A stretch of DNA of 64,000 nt from Collimonas sp. PA-H2. GTDB taxonomy: Bacteria; Pseudomonadota; Gammaproteobacteria; Burkholderiales; Burkholderiaceae_D. Of this stretch, positions 52,998 to 62,329 are shown one piece after another. The notes beneath the pieces were generated by a model, which saw nothing but the letters and a program-made list of their open reading frames with translations, was not told the DNA's origin and did not search any database. The position numbers were made by a program, and so were the translations under genes. Position 1 is the stretch's first letter; each line of letters opens with the position of its first letter. The stretch is from the NCBI RefSeq assembly GCF_002564105.1, contig NZ_PDBX01000001.1:2480001-2544000 (forward strand), read 5' to 3'.

Positions 52998-55274
52998 ATG
53001 AAAAATCCCTCGTTTTATCGGCGCCTGCTATTGAGCACGGCATTGATGCTGGCCGCCTGTTACGCCCAGGCGGGCACGCTCACCATGCTGGAGAATCCGC
53101 GCTGGCGGGTGGCGCTCGATCCCGCCACGCTGGAGATCGAGGTCACCCCGGCCAAGGGGCCGGCCGTGCCGGTCTCCTCCGGCGTCGGCAGGCACCGGGT
53201 CTCCGACTTGCAAAGCACGGCCGCCACGGCCAGTTGGGAATGGAATGACGGCGCCTACCGGATCGCCGCCGAACTCGACGACGGCGACCTGAATTTGACC
53301 ATACACGCCAGCACCGCCGGCGAACTGATGCTGCTCAGGCAGCCTGCAACGGCCATCGGCCGCGGTCTGATCCTGCCGTTGGCCGAAGGCCACTATGTCG
53401 CCCGCGACAGCAAGATCTGGCGCGATTTCCTCCTGCAGCAAATGGCCAGCCTGAACACCACGCAAGATCTTAGTCTGCCGCTGTGGGGGCTGGACCACGG
53501 TGATTTTTCATTGCACTGGATGATGACGAATCCTTTTAATAATCGGCTTGATTTCAATGCCGATCAGGACGGCAGTGGATTGGGGCTCAAGCTCAGCCAT
53601 GAATTCACTTCCCTGTCGCCGGACACCCCGATGACGCTCACCCTGCATTTGGGAGGGGCCGATCTGCTTGCCGGCGCCAAGCGTTATCGCACATGGCTGA
53701 TGACGGCGGGCCGCTTTGAATCGTTAAAGGAGAAGATCGGCAAAAGCCCGAGTGCGGTCAAGCTGATCGGCGCCTCGCATGCCTATCTGTGGGGTGCTGG
53801 ACTGATTGCTGCCAAGGATGTCAGCAGCTGGCCGGCTTTTCTGGCGATTTTGCGCGGTAAGGAAGCGCTGGCAATCAATCTGCGCAAGCACTTCGATGCC
53901 GACAGCAGGAAGGTCTTGGCCGAAGCTGGCGCGAACCTCGGCAAATACCAGGAAACGGCATTGATCCGCGCTTTCAATGCCGCGCTTGACGCCATCGCCC
54001 GTGAAGCCTGGCAGACCGAGGCTCTCGATGTCCAGCGGCTGGCGAACCGCTATGGCGAATTGCGGCTGGAAGCGACGCAGGTGTTTGCGCGGGCGCTGAC
54101 TGCCGATCCCGCAAACTGGGGTGGCGGTGTCTCCATCGCCACCATGGAACAGTTGCGCCAAGCGGGGCTGTCGCGCCTGTGGATTGGTCTCGGCGAGGGC
54201 TGGGAAGGCGGTTTGTGGCATCCGGAGGCGATTGCCGCCGGGGTCAAGGCTGGCTATCTGATCGGCCCCTACGATTCCTATGAAACGGCTTTGCCGCTTG
54301 GTTTCAATCCTGACTGGGCCACCGCGCATCTGGGCGGAAAGGCCTATCGCGAGTGCGCCATTGTGCTCAAGGATGGGAAGCTCAAATCAGGCTTCAATCA
54401 ATCCGGCCATTACACCAATCCGGTCTGCATGCAGCCTCTGATGGAGGCCCGAGTGGCGGCTTTACAAGAAAAAACAGGATTTAACAGCTGGTTCCTGGAT
54501 GCCTATGCAGCCGGCATGCTGTTTGACGATTATCGGCAGACTGCACCGATGACCATGGCAAGGAATGCCGAAGCCAACGCCGCCAGCACGCGCTGGATTT
54601 CTGAAAACAGGCAGATGCCGGCCGGTTCGGAAGACGGCAACGCGGTGACGGCGCAAGGCATATTCTTTGCCCATGGCATGCAGACGCCGGTGATAGGCTG
54701 GGGCGACAAGGAGATGTACAAGGACAAGAATTCTCCTTACTACCTCGGCAATTATTATCCGCCCGAAGAACCGAGCAATATGTTCAAGGCCGCGCCCTTG
54801 AAAGCGCTGTATCGCAGCATCTATTTCGATCCGGCTGCGCGCCTGCCTCTGTATCAGGCGGTATTCCATGATTCCGTCATCACCACCCATCACTGGGGCT
54901 TCGACAACCTCAAGCTGAACAATGTCGGCCGCGAAAATGAACTGGCGCAACTGCTGTACAACGTCCCTCCGCTGTTCCATCTGAGCGCAGGCGCCCTGGC
55001 CGCGCGCCTGCCGCAGATGCAGCGCCAGGATGCATTCTTCCGTCCCATGCATGAACGGCTGGCGTATCAGGCCCTGACAGGATTCCGCTGGCTCTCAGCC
55101 GATCGCCAGTTGCAGGAAACCCGTTTTGCCGACGGCACCTGGCAGGTGGCGAATTTCTCCGGCAAGCAGCAGGTTTTCAATGGACAGCGCTTCCCTGCCT
55201 ACAGCGTGACGGCGAATACACCTGATGGCAAGACCACGGTTTTTGCCAGCGTCGTGAAGCACCATGGCCTGTAG
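52998..55274 (+). CDS. GH101/GH129-related glycosidase, exported
   Basis: A 758-residue protein. The N-terminus MKNPSFYRRLLLSTALMLAAC has a signal with a possible lipobox (LAAC at 18-21). The middle, with LSRLWIGLGEGWEGGLWHPE and FNSWFLDAYAAGMLFDDY (shortened as WIGLGEGWEGG and WFLDAYA), resembles GH101/GH129 alpha-N-acetylgalactosaminidase-type hydrolases; an Asp in FLDAYA is a likely catalytic residue. It would act on a glycan outside the cytoplasm. ATG 52998 follows a weak site; the frame extends back to 52872 inside the vxrC end. It follows the VxrABC-like genes by 97 bp. Substrate is not determined. Confidence 0.65.
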   Translation: MKNPSFYRRLLLSTALMLAACYAQAGTLTMLENPRWRVALDPATLEIEVTPAKGPAVPVSSGVGRHRVSDLQSTAATASWEWNDGAYRIAAELDDGDLNLTIHASTAGELMLLRQPATAIGRGLILPLAEGHYVARDSKIWRDFLLQQMASLNTTQDLSLPLWGLDHGDFSLHWMMTNPFNNRLDFNADQDGSGLGLKLSHEFTSLSPDTPMTLTLHLGGADLLAGAKRYRTWLMTAGRFESLKEKIGKSPSAVKLIGASHAYLWGAGLIAAKDVSSWPAFLAILRGKEALAINLRKHFDADSRKVLAEAGANLGKYQETALIRAFNAALDAIAREAWQTEALDVQRLANRYGELRLEATQVFARALTADPANWGGGVSIATMEQLRQAGLSRLWIGLGEGWEGGLWHPEAIAAGVKAGYLIGPYDSYETALPLGFNPDWATAHLGGKAYRECAIVLKDGKLKSGFNQSGHYTNPVCMQPLMEARVAALQEKTGFNSWFLDAYAAGMLFDDYRQTAPMTMARNAEANAASTRWISENRQMPAGSEDGNAVTAQGIFFAHGMQTPVIGWGDKEMYKDKNSPYYLGNYYPPEEPSNMFKAAPLKALYRSIYFDPAARLPLYQAVFHDSVITTHHWGFDNLKLNNVGRENELAQLLYNVPPLFHLSAGALAARLPQMQRQDAFFRPMHERLAYQALTGFRWLSADRQLQETRFADGTWQVANFSGKQQVFNGQRFPAYSVTANTPDGKTTVFASVVKHHGL

Positions 55275-55631
55275 CCAGGCTTGGATTTTTACTGATAACA
55301 GGCGTCGGACCGCTTCGGAAACGTGGCAGGTTCGCCGTTGAAGCATGGGAAGAGCATCATGTAATGCCCTGTCAGACTGCGGACCTCCGTCCGAACCTGG
55401 CCAATGCATTTCTGCAAATCGCTGCTCCTGCTGATCGCAGCCTGCATCGGCTTGCTGATTGTCGAAACGAAGAAGATCCTCGGTCCCGGTTGAGCTGCAG
55501 AAGCTTGCATAAGTTTTGTCATCTTCAGGTCATGCGCAGGTCACGTCGCGGACATATTTGGCAATAACAATGTAGGCTTTTTAACAATCTTGATTGTTTA
55601 TTAATTCCAAGATTTTGATACCGAGGAAAGC
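55275..55631. other. Intergenic region (357 bp) before the phosphodiesterase lipoprotein
   Basis: The region holds a short hairpin (CGGAC/GTCCG near 55380-55393), a 29-residue hydrophobic reading frame at 55404-55493 that has no ribosome site, and the dyad AACAATC-TT-GATTGTT (55583-55598) near the next gene. No real gene is supported. Confidence 0.5.
55583..55598. promoter_or_regulatory. Perfect 7-bp-arm dyad before the phosphodiesterase gene
   Basis: AACAATC-TT-GATTGTT ends 33 bases before the start of the phosphodiesterase gene, in an AT-rich stretch that probably holds the promoter. It is a candidate operator; the regulator is unknown. Confidence 0.4.
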
Positions 55632-57602
55632 ATGCTTACAAGAAATAGTCGCGTGAAATATCGGGGCCTGGTCCTGGCGACGCTGGCCGTGGTTCTGCTG
55701 AACGCCTGCGGCGGCGGAGAATTGAATGCCGGCTCGCAGCCGGTCGTGATTGATTACAGCAAGCACAAGGCGCTGGTGATCGGCGTCGACGGCATGCAGT
55801 ACGAGAAACTGCTGGAAGCCGTTGCCAACGGTCGGGCGCCGAATATCGCCAGTTTCGGCATCGCCAAGAGCTATATCGGCGGGGTGGCCGGCAGTGTCAC
55901 GGAACAGGCGACTTATAGCGGCCCGGGCTGGACCACCATCCTCACGGGCGGCTGGGTCAACCGCCACAAGGTGACGTCCAACGATAGCAAGCTGCGCAGC
56001 CAGGCCGAAAGCATTTTCCAGCTGGTCAAGAATGCCGACGTCAGGCGCCGTACCGCCAGCATCGTCAGCTGGGACACTATCAACGACAACTTCGCGCGCG
56101 ACATTGCCCTCGGCTATATCGATCGCGCCGAGAAGTGCAGCGAAGACGACCAATGCGTGGCGGACAAGGTCAGCGGCGCGCTGCGCTTCGGTGATTTCGA
56201 TTTCATCTTCGCCCATTTTGACGAACCCGACCTGACCGGCCACGAGGTCGGCTTTACGCCTGCTTACCAGGCGGCGATCGAGACGGTCGACGCCCAGGTC
56301 GGCCAGTTGCTGACAGCGCTGCAGCAGCGCCAGCAAGATCATGCGGATGAAGACTGGCTGGTGATCGTCACTCCGGATCACGGCCGCGCCTTGCCGGATG
56401 GTCATAACCATGGCAATCAGACCTTAAGTGAAAAAACCACCTTCATCGCCATCAACAAGGCCGCCAATGCCCAGTTCAGCGCGCCGTTCTCCGATCCGGC
56501 CGACAAGGGCTTCAACGGTTTGTACGGCAATGCCACGCAGGCCGATATCGTACCCAGCGTCATGGCCCATATGGGCATCAGGCGCAATCCGGACAGCTAT
56601 CGGATCGACGGCGTTCCCTTGATCGGCGAGCTGGGTGTGCGGCAGCTGACGGCGCAGGCCGACAAGCAGGCGCGCAGCGTCACGCTGCAGTGGCGCGTCT
56701 CGTCTGCGCCATCCGGCAAGCCGTTGACGATTTATCGCGACGGCAAACAGATAGCGCAGCTCAGCGATAGCGTGAACGAATACACCGACAGCGATTTGCA
56801 GGGATTTGAAGACGAGGTGGTCGACATCAATTACAGCGTGGTGCTCAACCAGGTTCCGGTGGCCTATCTGGCGCGCGCCGATCTTGGCCGGCCGACGCCG
56901 CTCAGTCCGGCGTTGCTGGATGGACTGGCGCACCTCCACCTGATGGAGAACGATTTGCTCGACCGTCGCGCCGGCCCGCCCATCGCTCCCTGGGAGAACG
57001 GCGTTGCGGCGAGCTTTGGCAGCGACGGACTGGGCGGCCTGGCGCTGTACAGCGACTCGGCCATCAGTGGCTACCGGCTGGAAGATACGGTGCTTTCCGC
57101 CAGCCCGCAGTTTTCCATCGGCTTCTGGTTCCGGTCCGGCGGCCAGCAAAGCGACACACCGATACTTGCCAACAAGGATTATGCCAACGGCAAGTTTTCC
57201 GGCATTGCCATTGCCCAGTGGGGCAACAGCATCCGTTTCAATTTTGGCGACGGTATTGCGCGCGCCGATCTGGATGGGCTGGGCTTCACTCCGGACCAAT
57301 GGGTATATCTGGCGCTTGCCGTCGACGGCGCCAGCCGCACCGCGCAAGTGTATGTCGGCGACAGTGTGAGAGGTTTGCAGCAGGGCAGCGTCAACCTTGC
57401 TGGCCTGGATGTCGGCAAGCTGGCTGGCTTGCGCCGTTTCGGTTTGAACGAGGACGCAACCGGAAGCTATTTCAGCCGCGGTTACGGCGACAAGGGCAAG
57501 ATGGATTTCAATGACCTGGCGATCTGGAACCGGGTGCTGACGAAAAAGGAAATCGCCGGCCTGTTCAGTTCAGGGCAGTCGCTGGCAAGCTTGAATCCAT
57601 AG
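55632..57602 (+). CDS. Lipoprotein: alkaline-phosphatase-like phosphodiesterase fused to a LamG-type domain
   Basis: A 656-residue precursor. The signal ends in a lipobox (LLNAC, Cys at about 27), so it is a lipoprotein. Residues 45-320 form a type I phosphodiesterase/nucleotide pyrophosphatase domain: metal Asp in VIGVDGMQYEK, nucleophile Thr in YSGPGWTTILTG, and metal ligands in DEPDLTGHEVG and VTPDHGRAL. A short Fn3-like linker follows (VTLQWRVSSAPSGKP). The C-terminal 200 residues are a concanavalin A-like LamG domain (FSIGFWFRSGG, WNRVLTKKEIAGL), which binds glycans or proteins. The enzyme would hydrolyse a phosphodiester at the cell surface. It follows the glycosidase. Confidence 0.83.
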   Translation: MLTRNSRVKYRGLVLATLAVVLLNACGGGELNAGSQPVVIDYSKHKALVIGVDGMQYEKLLEAVANGRAPNIASFGIAKSYIGGVAGSVTEQATYSGPGWTTILTGGWVNRHKVTSNDSKLRSQAESIFQLVKNADVRRRTASIVSWDTINDNFARDIALGYIDRAEKCSEDDQCVADKVSGALRFGDFDFIFAHFDEPDLTGHEVGFTPAYQAAIETVDAQVGQLLTALQQRQQDHADEDWLVIVTPDHGRALPDGHNHGNQTLSEKTTFIAINKAANAQFSAPFSDPADKGFNGLYGNATQADIVPSVMAHMGIRRNPDSYRIDGVPLIGELGVRQLTAQADKQARSVTLQWRVSSAPSGKPLTIYRDGKQIAQLSDSVNEYTDSDLQGFEDEVVDINYSVVLNQVPVAYLARADLGRPTPLSPALLDGLAHLHLMENDLLDRRAGPPIAPWENGVAASFGSDGLGGLALYSDSAISGYRLEDTVLSASPQFSIGFWFRSGGQQSDTPILANKDYANGKFSGIAIAQWGNSIRFNFGDGIARADLDGLGFTPDQWVYLALAVDGASRTAQVYVGDSVRGLQQGSVNLAGLDVGKLAGLRRFGLNEDATGSYFSRGYGDKGKMDFNDLAIWNRVLTKKEIAGLFSSGQSLASLNP

Positions 57603-57658
57603 ATCGCCCACGCCGTAACGCAGATCGGCTCATGCAGCGCCCGGGACGGCCTGTTGTT

Positions 57659-58705
57659 CTATTGCTTGGCAAGCCAGCCCAGCAAGGCTTTATGAAACTC
57701 CTCCGGCTTTTCCATCTGCGGCGCGTGGCCCAGGCCGGCGAATTCGATCAGGGTGGATTGCGGAATCAGCTTGGCGGCCTGCTTGCCGAGCACATTGTAT
57801 TTTCCGATCCTTGCCTTCACATCCGGCGGCGCGATGTCGCCGCTGATCGCAGTCGTATCGGCATCGCCTATCAGCAGCAGGGTAGGCACCTTGAGATCCT
57901 TGAATTCATAGACCACAGGCTGGGTAAAGATCATGTCATAGATCAACGCCGAGTTCCACGCCACCAGCTTGCGGCCGGGGCCCTGGTAGAGGCCGGCCAG
58001 CATGTCTACCCAGCGCTCGTATTCCGGCTTCCAGTGGCCGACGTAATAGGTGTTGAATTCATACTTGCGCAGATCGTCCGCCTTGAAATTCAATTCCCGC
58101 TGGTACCACTGGTCCACCGAACGGTGCGGCACTCCGAGCGCCTTCCAGTCTTCCAGGCCGATCGGATTGACCATCACCATCTGCGCAACCTGCTCGGGAT
58201 ACAGCAAGGCGTAGCGCGTGGCCAGCATGCCGCCGGTGGAGTGGCCGATGACGGTCGCCTTGTGAATATCCAGATGTTCCAGCAGCGCATGGGTGTTGAT
58301 GGCCAGCTGCTGGAAGGTATATTGATAATGCTCGGGTTTGCTGGAGGCGCAAAAGCCGATCTGGTCGGGCGCGATGACGCGGTAGCCGGCCGTGCTCAAG
58401 GCGCTGATGGTCTGCTCCCAGGTCGCGCCGCAGAAATTCTTCCCGTGCAGCAGCACCACGGTGCGGCCGTTGGCCGCGCCGGCCGCGGCCACATCCATAT
58501 ACGCCATCTGCAAGTGCTCGCCTTGCGATTCAAAGGCAAAGTGCTTTATTTCGTGGGGATAGGCGAAGCCTTGCAGTTCCTGGCCGTAGGCCGCTGCGGC
58601 CGTTGCTGCAGCCGCTGTTGCCGCTGGTGCTGCCGGTGCGGCAGCGGCGGCAAGGGATGTGCTCAGCAGCGCGCCGGCGAGACATAAGGAAAATGAAGTA
58701 GTCAT
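57659..58705 (-). CDS. Secreted alpha/beta hydrolase
   Basis: A 348-residue precursor with a signal peptide followed by an Ala-rich linker (residues 20-40). The hydrolase core has the oxyanion loop HGKNFCGATW, nucleophile S156 in GHSTGG, the Asp in LIGDADTTAIS and the His in GLGHAPQ. It likely cleaves an ester or a C-C bond in a periplasmic substrate. It is convergent with the phosphodiesterase gene and adjacent to the AraC regulator on the same strand (31-bp gap), so it may belong to the catabolic cluster to its right. Confidence 0.85.
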   Translation of the reverse strand: MTTSFSLCLAGALLSTSLAAAAAPAAPAATAAAATAAAAYGQELQGFAYPHEIKHFAFESQGEHLQMAYMDVAAAGAANGRTVVLLHGKNFCGATWEQTISALSTAGYRVIAPDQIGFCASSKPEHYQYTFQQLAINTHALLEHLDIHKATVIGHSTGGMLATRYALLYPEQVAQMVMVNPIGLEDWKALGVPHRSVDQWYQRELNFKADDLRKYEFNTYYVGHWKPEYERWVDMLAGLYQGPGRKLVAWNSALIYDMIFTQPVVYEFKDLKVPTLLLIGDADTTAISGDIAPPDVKARIGKYNVLGKQAAKLIPQSTLIEFAGLGHAPQMEKPEEFHKALLGWLAKQ

Positions 58706-58736
58706 GTTGTCTTTTGTTTAACGATGAATTGCGATA

Positions 58737-59780
58737 TTACTCCCGGATCTCGGTCGGCGCCACGCCGGTCCAGCGCTTGAATGCGCGCCGGAAATTACGC
58801 ACGTCCTTGAAGCCGGTTTCCGCCGCCACATCGGCCACTGAAAACTTCGAATGCGAGAGCAGTTCCAGCGCCCGCGATTTGCGCACCGATTCCAGCAGGC
58901 TCTGATAGGAGAAGCCGGCGTCGTTGAGGCGCCGGCGCAAAGTCCGTTCGCCGATATTCAGGGTCGAAGCGATGCTTTGCAAGCTCGGCAAATCCTTCAG
59001 GTTGTCGCGGATCGCGCGTTCAATGGTGGTCGACAGATCGATCTTTTCCTGTTCTACCGCCAGGTTCTCTTCGATCAGTTTAATGGCCGTCTTGGCTACC
59101 AGCGCGTCATAAGTCGGCAGCGGATAATTCATCCAGTTGACGTCGGTGATCAGGCGGTTGCGCGAGCAGCCGAAGCGTACCGGGCAACGGAAAATCGTAT
59201 CGTAGATGGCGGCATGCGGCGGCGCCTGGTACACCAGTTCGATCGCACTCGGCGTGAACTGCGGGCCGACCAGGTGGCGCACGATGTTGACCATGCTGGA
59301 AAACGCTTCCTCGATCAGGAACATTTCGATATCCGGATCGTAGAACTGCGGATCGGCCAGGATCGCCACTTGCTGGCCCTGCAATTCCATGGCGATATGG
59401 ATCAGCGAACCGGCGCCTTTCTGGTAATGGATGCCCATCTCGCTGGCTTCGCCCAAGGTGGCGCAGGTCATCATGCCGAAGCCCACCAGCCCCCACGACA
59501 CCAGCGTCTGCCGGCTGCCCACCGCCAGCCCCAGCCCGGTATCGCCGATCAGCTTCTGGCCGCGGCGTATCATCATGCTGCCCTGGCGATAGGAAATCTT
59601 GAAGTTGGGCTGGTTCAGGTCGTCGACGCTGAAGCCGAGGCCGCGGCACAGCGAATCGCTGTCGTAGCCGCGCTCGTGCGCCACGATCGATAGGTAGCGC
59701 GGCGTCAGCGGATTGATCGATGCGGTGGAATAGCGCGGGTCGAGGCGTTCCGGTTTGGCGGTCGGTTTCATGCTTTTCAT
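58737..59780 (-). CDS. AraC-family regulator with an arabinose-binding-like N-terminal domain
   Basis: A 347-residue regulator. Residues 30-220 resemble the Arabinose_bd domain found in OruR/ArgR-type AraC proteins (RYLSIVAHERGYDSDSL, LVSWGLVGFGMMTC). The C-terminal 100 residues hold the two AraC helix-turn-helix motifs, ending in FSVADVAAETGFKDVRNFRRAFKRWTG (shortened VADVAAETGFKD). ATG 59780 is preferred to the far upstream frame start at 59927. It is divergent from the monooxygenase operon and probably activates it when substrate is present. Confidence 0.88.
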   Translation of the reverse strand: MKSMKPTAKPERLDPRYSTASINPLTPRYLSIVAHERGYDSDSLCRGLGFSVDDLNQPNFKISYRQGSMMIRRGQKLIGDTGLGLAVGSRQTLVSWGLVGFGMMTCATLGEASEMGIHYQKGAGSLIHIAMELQGQQVAILADPQFYDPDIEMFLIEEAFSSMVNIVRHLVGPQFTPSAIELVYQAPPHAAIYDTIFRCPVRFGCSRNRLITDVNWMNYPLPTYDALVAKTAIKLIEENLAVEQEKIDLSTTIERAIRDNLKDLPSLQSIASTLNIGERTLRRRLNDAGFSYQSLLESVRKSRALELLSHSKFSVADVAAETGFKDVRNFRRAFKRWTGVAPTEIRE

Positions 59781-59823
59781 TGTGATCACAAGAACACAGC
59801 CTGTCCAGAGGAGATGCACATGC

Positions 59824-59866
59824 CGGACAATATTCTGTCCGTTTAAGACCCTTACGCCGTCCGTTT
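59824..59866. promoter_or_regulatory. AraC-type operator: direct repeats and a dyad in the divergent promoter
   Basis: GTCCGTTT occurs at 59837-59844 and 59859-59866, exactly 22 bp apart, two helical turns as AraC-family dimers require. A dyad CGGACA-N6-TGTCCG (59824-59841) overlaps the first copy. The block lies 85-115 bp before the monooxygenase start, a typical activator position. Confidence 0.65.
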
Positions 59867-59951
59867 CGGCCCTCACTCCGCGCCGCTGACTTGGATACAT
59901 TTGAGGCACGCAAAAGAATTCAATCACCAGCTTGTGTTCAGGAGAGAGTCT

Positions 59952-61361
59952 ATGAGTGCTTCATCCGTTTCCAGCAATAACGCGACAGTGTGCATCATCG
60001 GCGGCGGCCCCGGCGGCCTCAGCGCCGCCCGCGCGCTGAAGCGGCAGGGCGTCAGCTACGAGCAGTTCGAGCGCCACAGCGATGTCGGCGGCATCTGGGA
60101 CATGGACAACCCGGGCAGCCCGATGTACGAATCGGCCCATTTCATTTCATCGCGCGACCAGTCCGGCTACGCCGACTTCCCGATGCCAAAAGACTATCCC
60201 GACTACCCGACCAACCAGCAGATTGTCAGCTATGTAAGATCGTTCGCGCGCGCCTTTGGCCTGTACGACAACATCCGCTTCGGTGTTTCGGTGCGCAGCA
60301 TAGACAAGCTGGCGGACGGCCGCTGGCAAGTGACGCTGGAGAACGGCGAGCAGCGCCGTTATGGCGCGGTGATCTGCGCCACCGGTTGCAACTGGGATCC
60401 CAGCCTGCCGGAAATCAAGGGCCAGTTCAACGGCGAGATCCGCCATTCCGTCACTTACAAGCGCGGCGAGGAATTCAAGGGCAAGCGCGTGATGGTGGTC
60501 GGCGCCGGCAATTCGGGCGCTGACATTTCCTGTGATGCCGCCACCTATGCCGATACCGCATTCATCAGCATGCGGCGCGGCTACCACTTCATCCCCAAGC
60601 ACCTGTTCGGCGTGCCGTCCGACGAGTTTGCCGAAAAGGGTCCGCAGCTGCCGATGTGGCTGGAGCGCCCGGTGTTCAGCGGCATCCTCAAGATGATCAC
60701 CGGCGATCTCACCCGCTTCGGCCTGCCGAAGCCGGACCACAAGCTGTTTGAAAGCCATCCGCTGATGAATACCCAGCTGCTGCATCATCTGCAGCATGGC
60801 AATATCGCCGTGCGGCCGGATGTCGAACGCTACGATGGCGACGAGGTGGTGTTCAAGGATGGCAGCCGCGAGCAGCTGGACCTGGTGCTGTACGCCACCG
60901 GTTATAAATGGAGCGCGCCTTACGCCGGCAGCTATTTCGAATGGCAGGGCGGACGGCCGCAGATGTATCTGTCGGTGTTCAACCGCGTGCACCACAACCT
61001 GTTCGGCATCGGCTATATCGAAACCAATTCCAGCGCCTTCAAGTTGTTCGACGCACAAGCTCACTTGATCGCCAGCTATCTGCGCGATCAGTTCGTCGAA
61101 GGCGCCGGACCGGAACGAGTGCGCGCCTTCGATGAACTGATCGCGCATGACGATCCCGATCTTTCCGGCGGCATCAAGTTCATCAAGTCGCAGCGCCATA
61201 CCGTCTACCTGGAAGTGCATGCGCTCAAGCGCTACCTGAAGAAACTGCACAAGCGCATCGGCTGGCCGGCATTGCGGGATGGCGACTACGCGCAGATGCT
61301 CAAGCCGCAGCCGGAACAAACACCGCAACTCCAGAAAAATGCACTGAAGGAGGCGGCATGA
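59952..61361 (+). CDS. Flavin-containing monooxygenase (FMO/Baeyer-Villiger-like)
   Basis: A 469-residue flavoprotein. The FAD loop is IIGGGPGGLSAARAL (residues 15-29), the NADPH loop VVGAGNSGADISC near residue 188, and the FMO-type pattern FERHSDVGGIWD is present. The strict Baeyer-Villiger fingerprint FxGxxxHxxxWP is not obvious, so N-, S- or carbonyl oxygenation is possible. GGAGAGA lies 6-10 bases before ATG 59952. The stop overlaps the SDR start by 4 bp. It is the first gene of an operon divergent from the AraC regulator. Confidence 0.86.
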   Translation: MSASSVSSNNATVCIIGGGPGGLSAARALKRQGVSYEQFERHSDVGGIWDMDNPGSPMYESAHFISSRDQSGYADFPMPKDYPDYPTNQQIVSYVRSFARAFGLYDNIRFGVSVRSIDKLADGRWQVTLENGEQRRYGAVICATGCNWDPSLPEIKGQFNGEIRHSVTYKRGEEFKGKRVMVVGAGNSGADISCDAATYADTAFISMRRGYHFIPKHLFGVPSDEFAEKGPQLPMWLERPVFSGILKMITGDLTRFGLPKPDHKLFESHPLMNTQLLHHLQHGNIAVRPDVERYDGDEVVFKDGSREQLDLVLYATGYKWSAPYAGSYFEWQGGRPQMYLSVFNRVHHNLFGIGYIETNSSAFKLFDAQAHLIASYLRDQFVEGAGPERVRAFDELIAHDDPDLSGGIKFIKSQRHTVYLEVHALKRYLKKLHKRIGWPALRDGDYAQMLKPQPEQTPQLQKNALKEAA

Positions 61362-62206
61362 AGCTCGGTCCGGAATTTGCCGGCCGGGTCGCCCTGCTGA
61401 CCGGCGCCGCCGGCGGCATCGGCCGCGAGATCGCCAAGCGCCTGGACGATGCCGGCCTGCGGCTGGTCCTGTGCGATTTGAACCAGGCCGGCCTCGACGA
61501 ACTGGCCGCCGGCCTCAAGGGCAAGCCGCTGCTGATTGCTGGCGACCTGTGCCGGCGCGACTTGCTGGAACAGATCCGCCAGCAAGTCGAGGAACAGTTC
61601 GGCCACCTGGATATCCTGCTCAACAACGCCGCCGTGGTGCGCACCGACCGTTTCGACGAATATGCGCTGGACCATATCGAAAGCGATTTGCAGATCAACC
61701 TGATCACGCCGCTGCTGCTGGCGCGCATCATGGTGCCGCTGCTGAAACTCGCGCCCGATCCGCGCATCATCAACACGATTTCGCTGGGCGGCGTCTTGCC
61801 GATGCCGGAGAGTCCGTTGTACAGTGCCAGCAAGTTCGGATTGCGCGGCGCCACCTTGTCGATTGCGGTGGATTTTGAAAAGAAGGGCATCAAGGTCGGC
61901 GGTATCCTGCCTTCTTCGGTGGATACCGCGCAGCTGCGGCATGAAGCCTTGACCGGCGGCAGCGCGCTCAACTTCATCGATCCGCCGCAAAGCCCCTCGC
62001 ACGTGGCGGACGAGATGCTGCGGATGCTGCTGGATCCGCGCTACGAGCGTTACCCGAAAATGTCCGACGCCATGCTGGTCAGGCTGGCGATGCTGTTTCC
62101 GAACCGGATCGGCAAGATCATCAACTGGTTTGAAAAGAAGGGCCAGGCCGGCCGCAAGCGCTATCTGGAAGAGCGCGGCCTGACCAGCCAGGTGGTGCGC
62201 TGGTAG
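61358..62206 (+). CDS. Short-chain dehydrogenase/reductase
   Basis: A 282-residue SDR. The cofactor loop TGAAGGIGREIA, the NNAAV motif (residue about 89) and the catalytic Ser and YxxxK (LYSASKFGLRG) are present. The C-terminal extension of about 40 residues ends in a basic, amphipathic region seen in lipid-related SDRs. With the monooxygenase it could form an alcohol-ketone-ester or similar route. Coupled to the monooxygenase by ATGA. Confidence 0.88.
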   Translation: MKLGPEFAGRVALLTGAAGGIGREIAKRLDDAGLRLVLCDLNQAGLDELAAGLKGKPLLIAGDLCRRDLLEQIRQQVEEQFGHLDILLNNAAVVRTDRFDEYALDHIESDLQINLITPLLLARIMVPLLKLAPDPRIINTISLGGVLPMPESPLYSASKFGLRGATLSIAVDFEKKGIKVGGILPSSVDTAQLRHEALTGGSALNFIDPPQSPSHVADEMLRMLLDPRYERYPKMSDAMLVRLAMLFPNRIGKIINWFEKKGQAGRKRYLEERGLTSQVVRW

Positions 62207-62329
62207 CAGTCAAAAGGTAGCACCAGAAAACCAAGGAGGCCGAATTCCGCGATAGACGGATGGTCGCCGACGCAGGATGAGCTATCCCGCTGTACCAATA
62301 TAAAACACCCGTCCAAGGGAGATGACGAC

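Noticed and set aside
55404..55493. A 29-residue hydrophobic frame (MHFCKSLLLLIAAC...)
   Set aside because: It looks like a small membrane peptide or lipoprotein signal, but there is no ribosome site and no upstream promoter, so chance is more likely.
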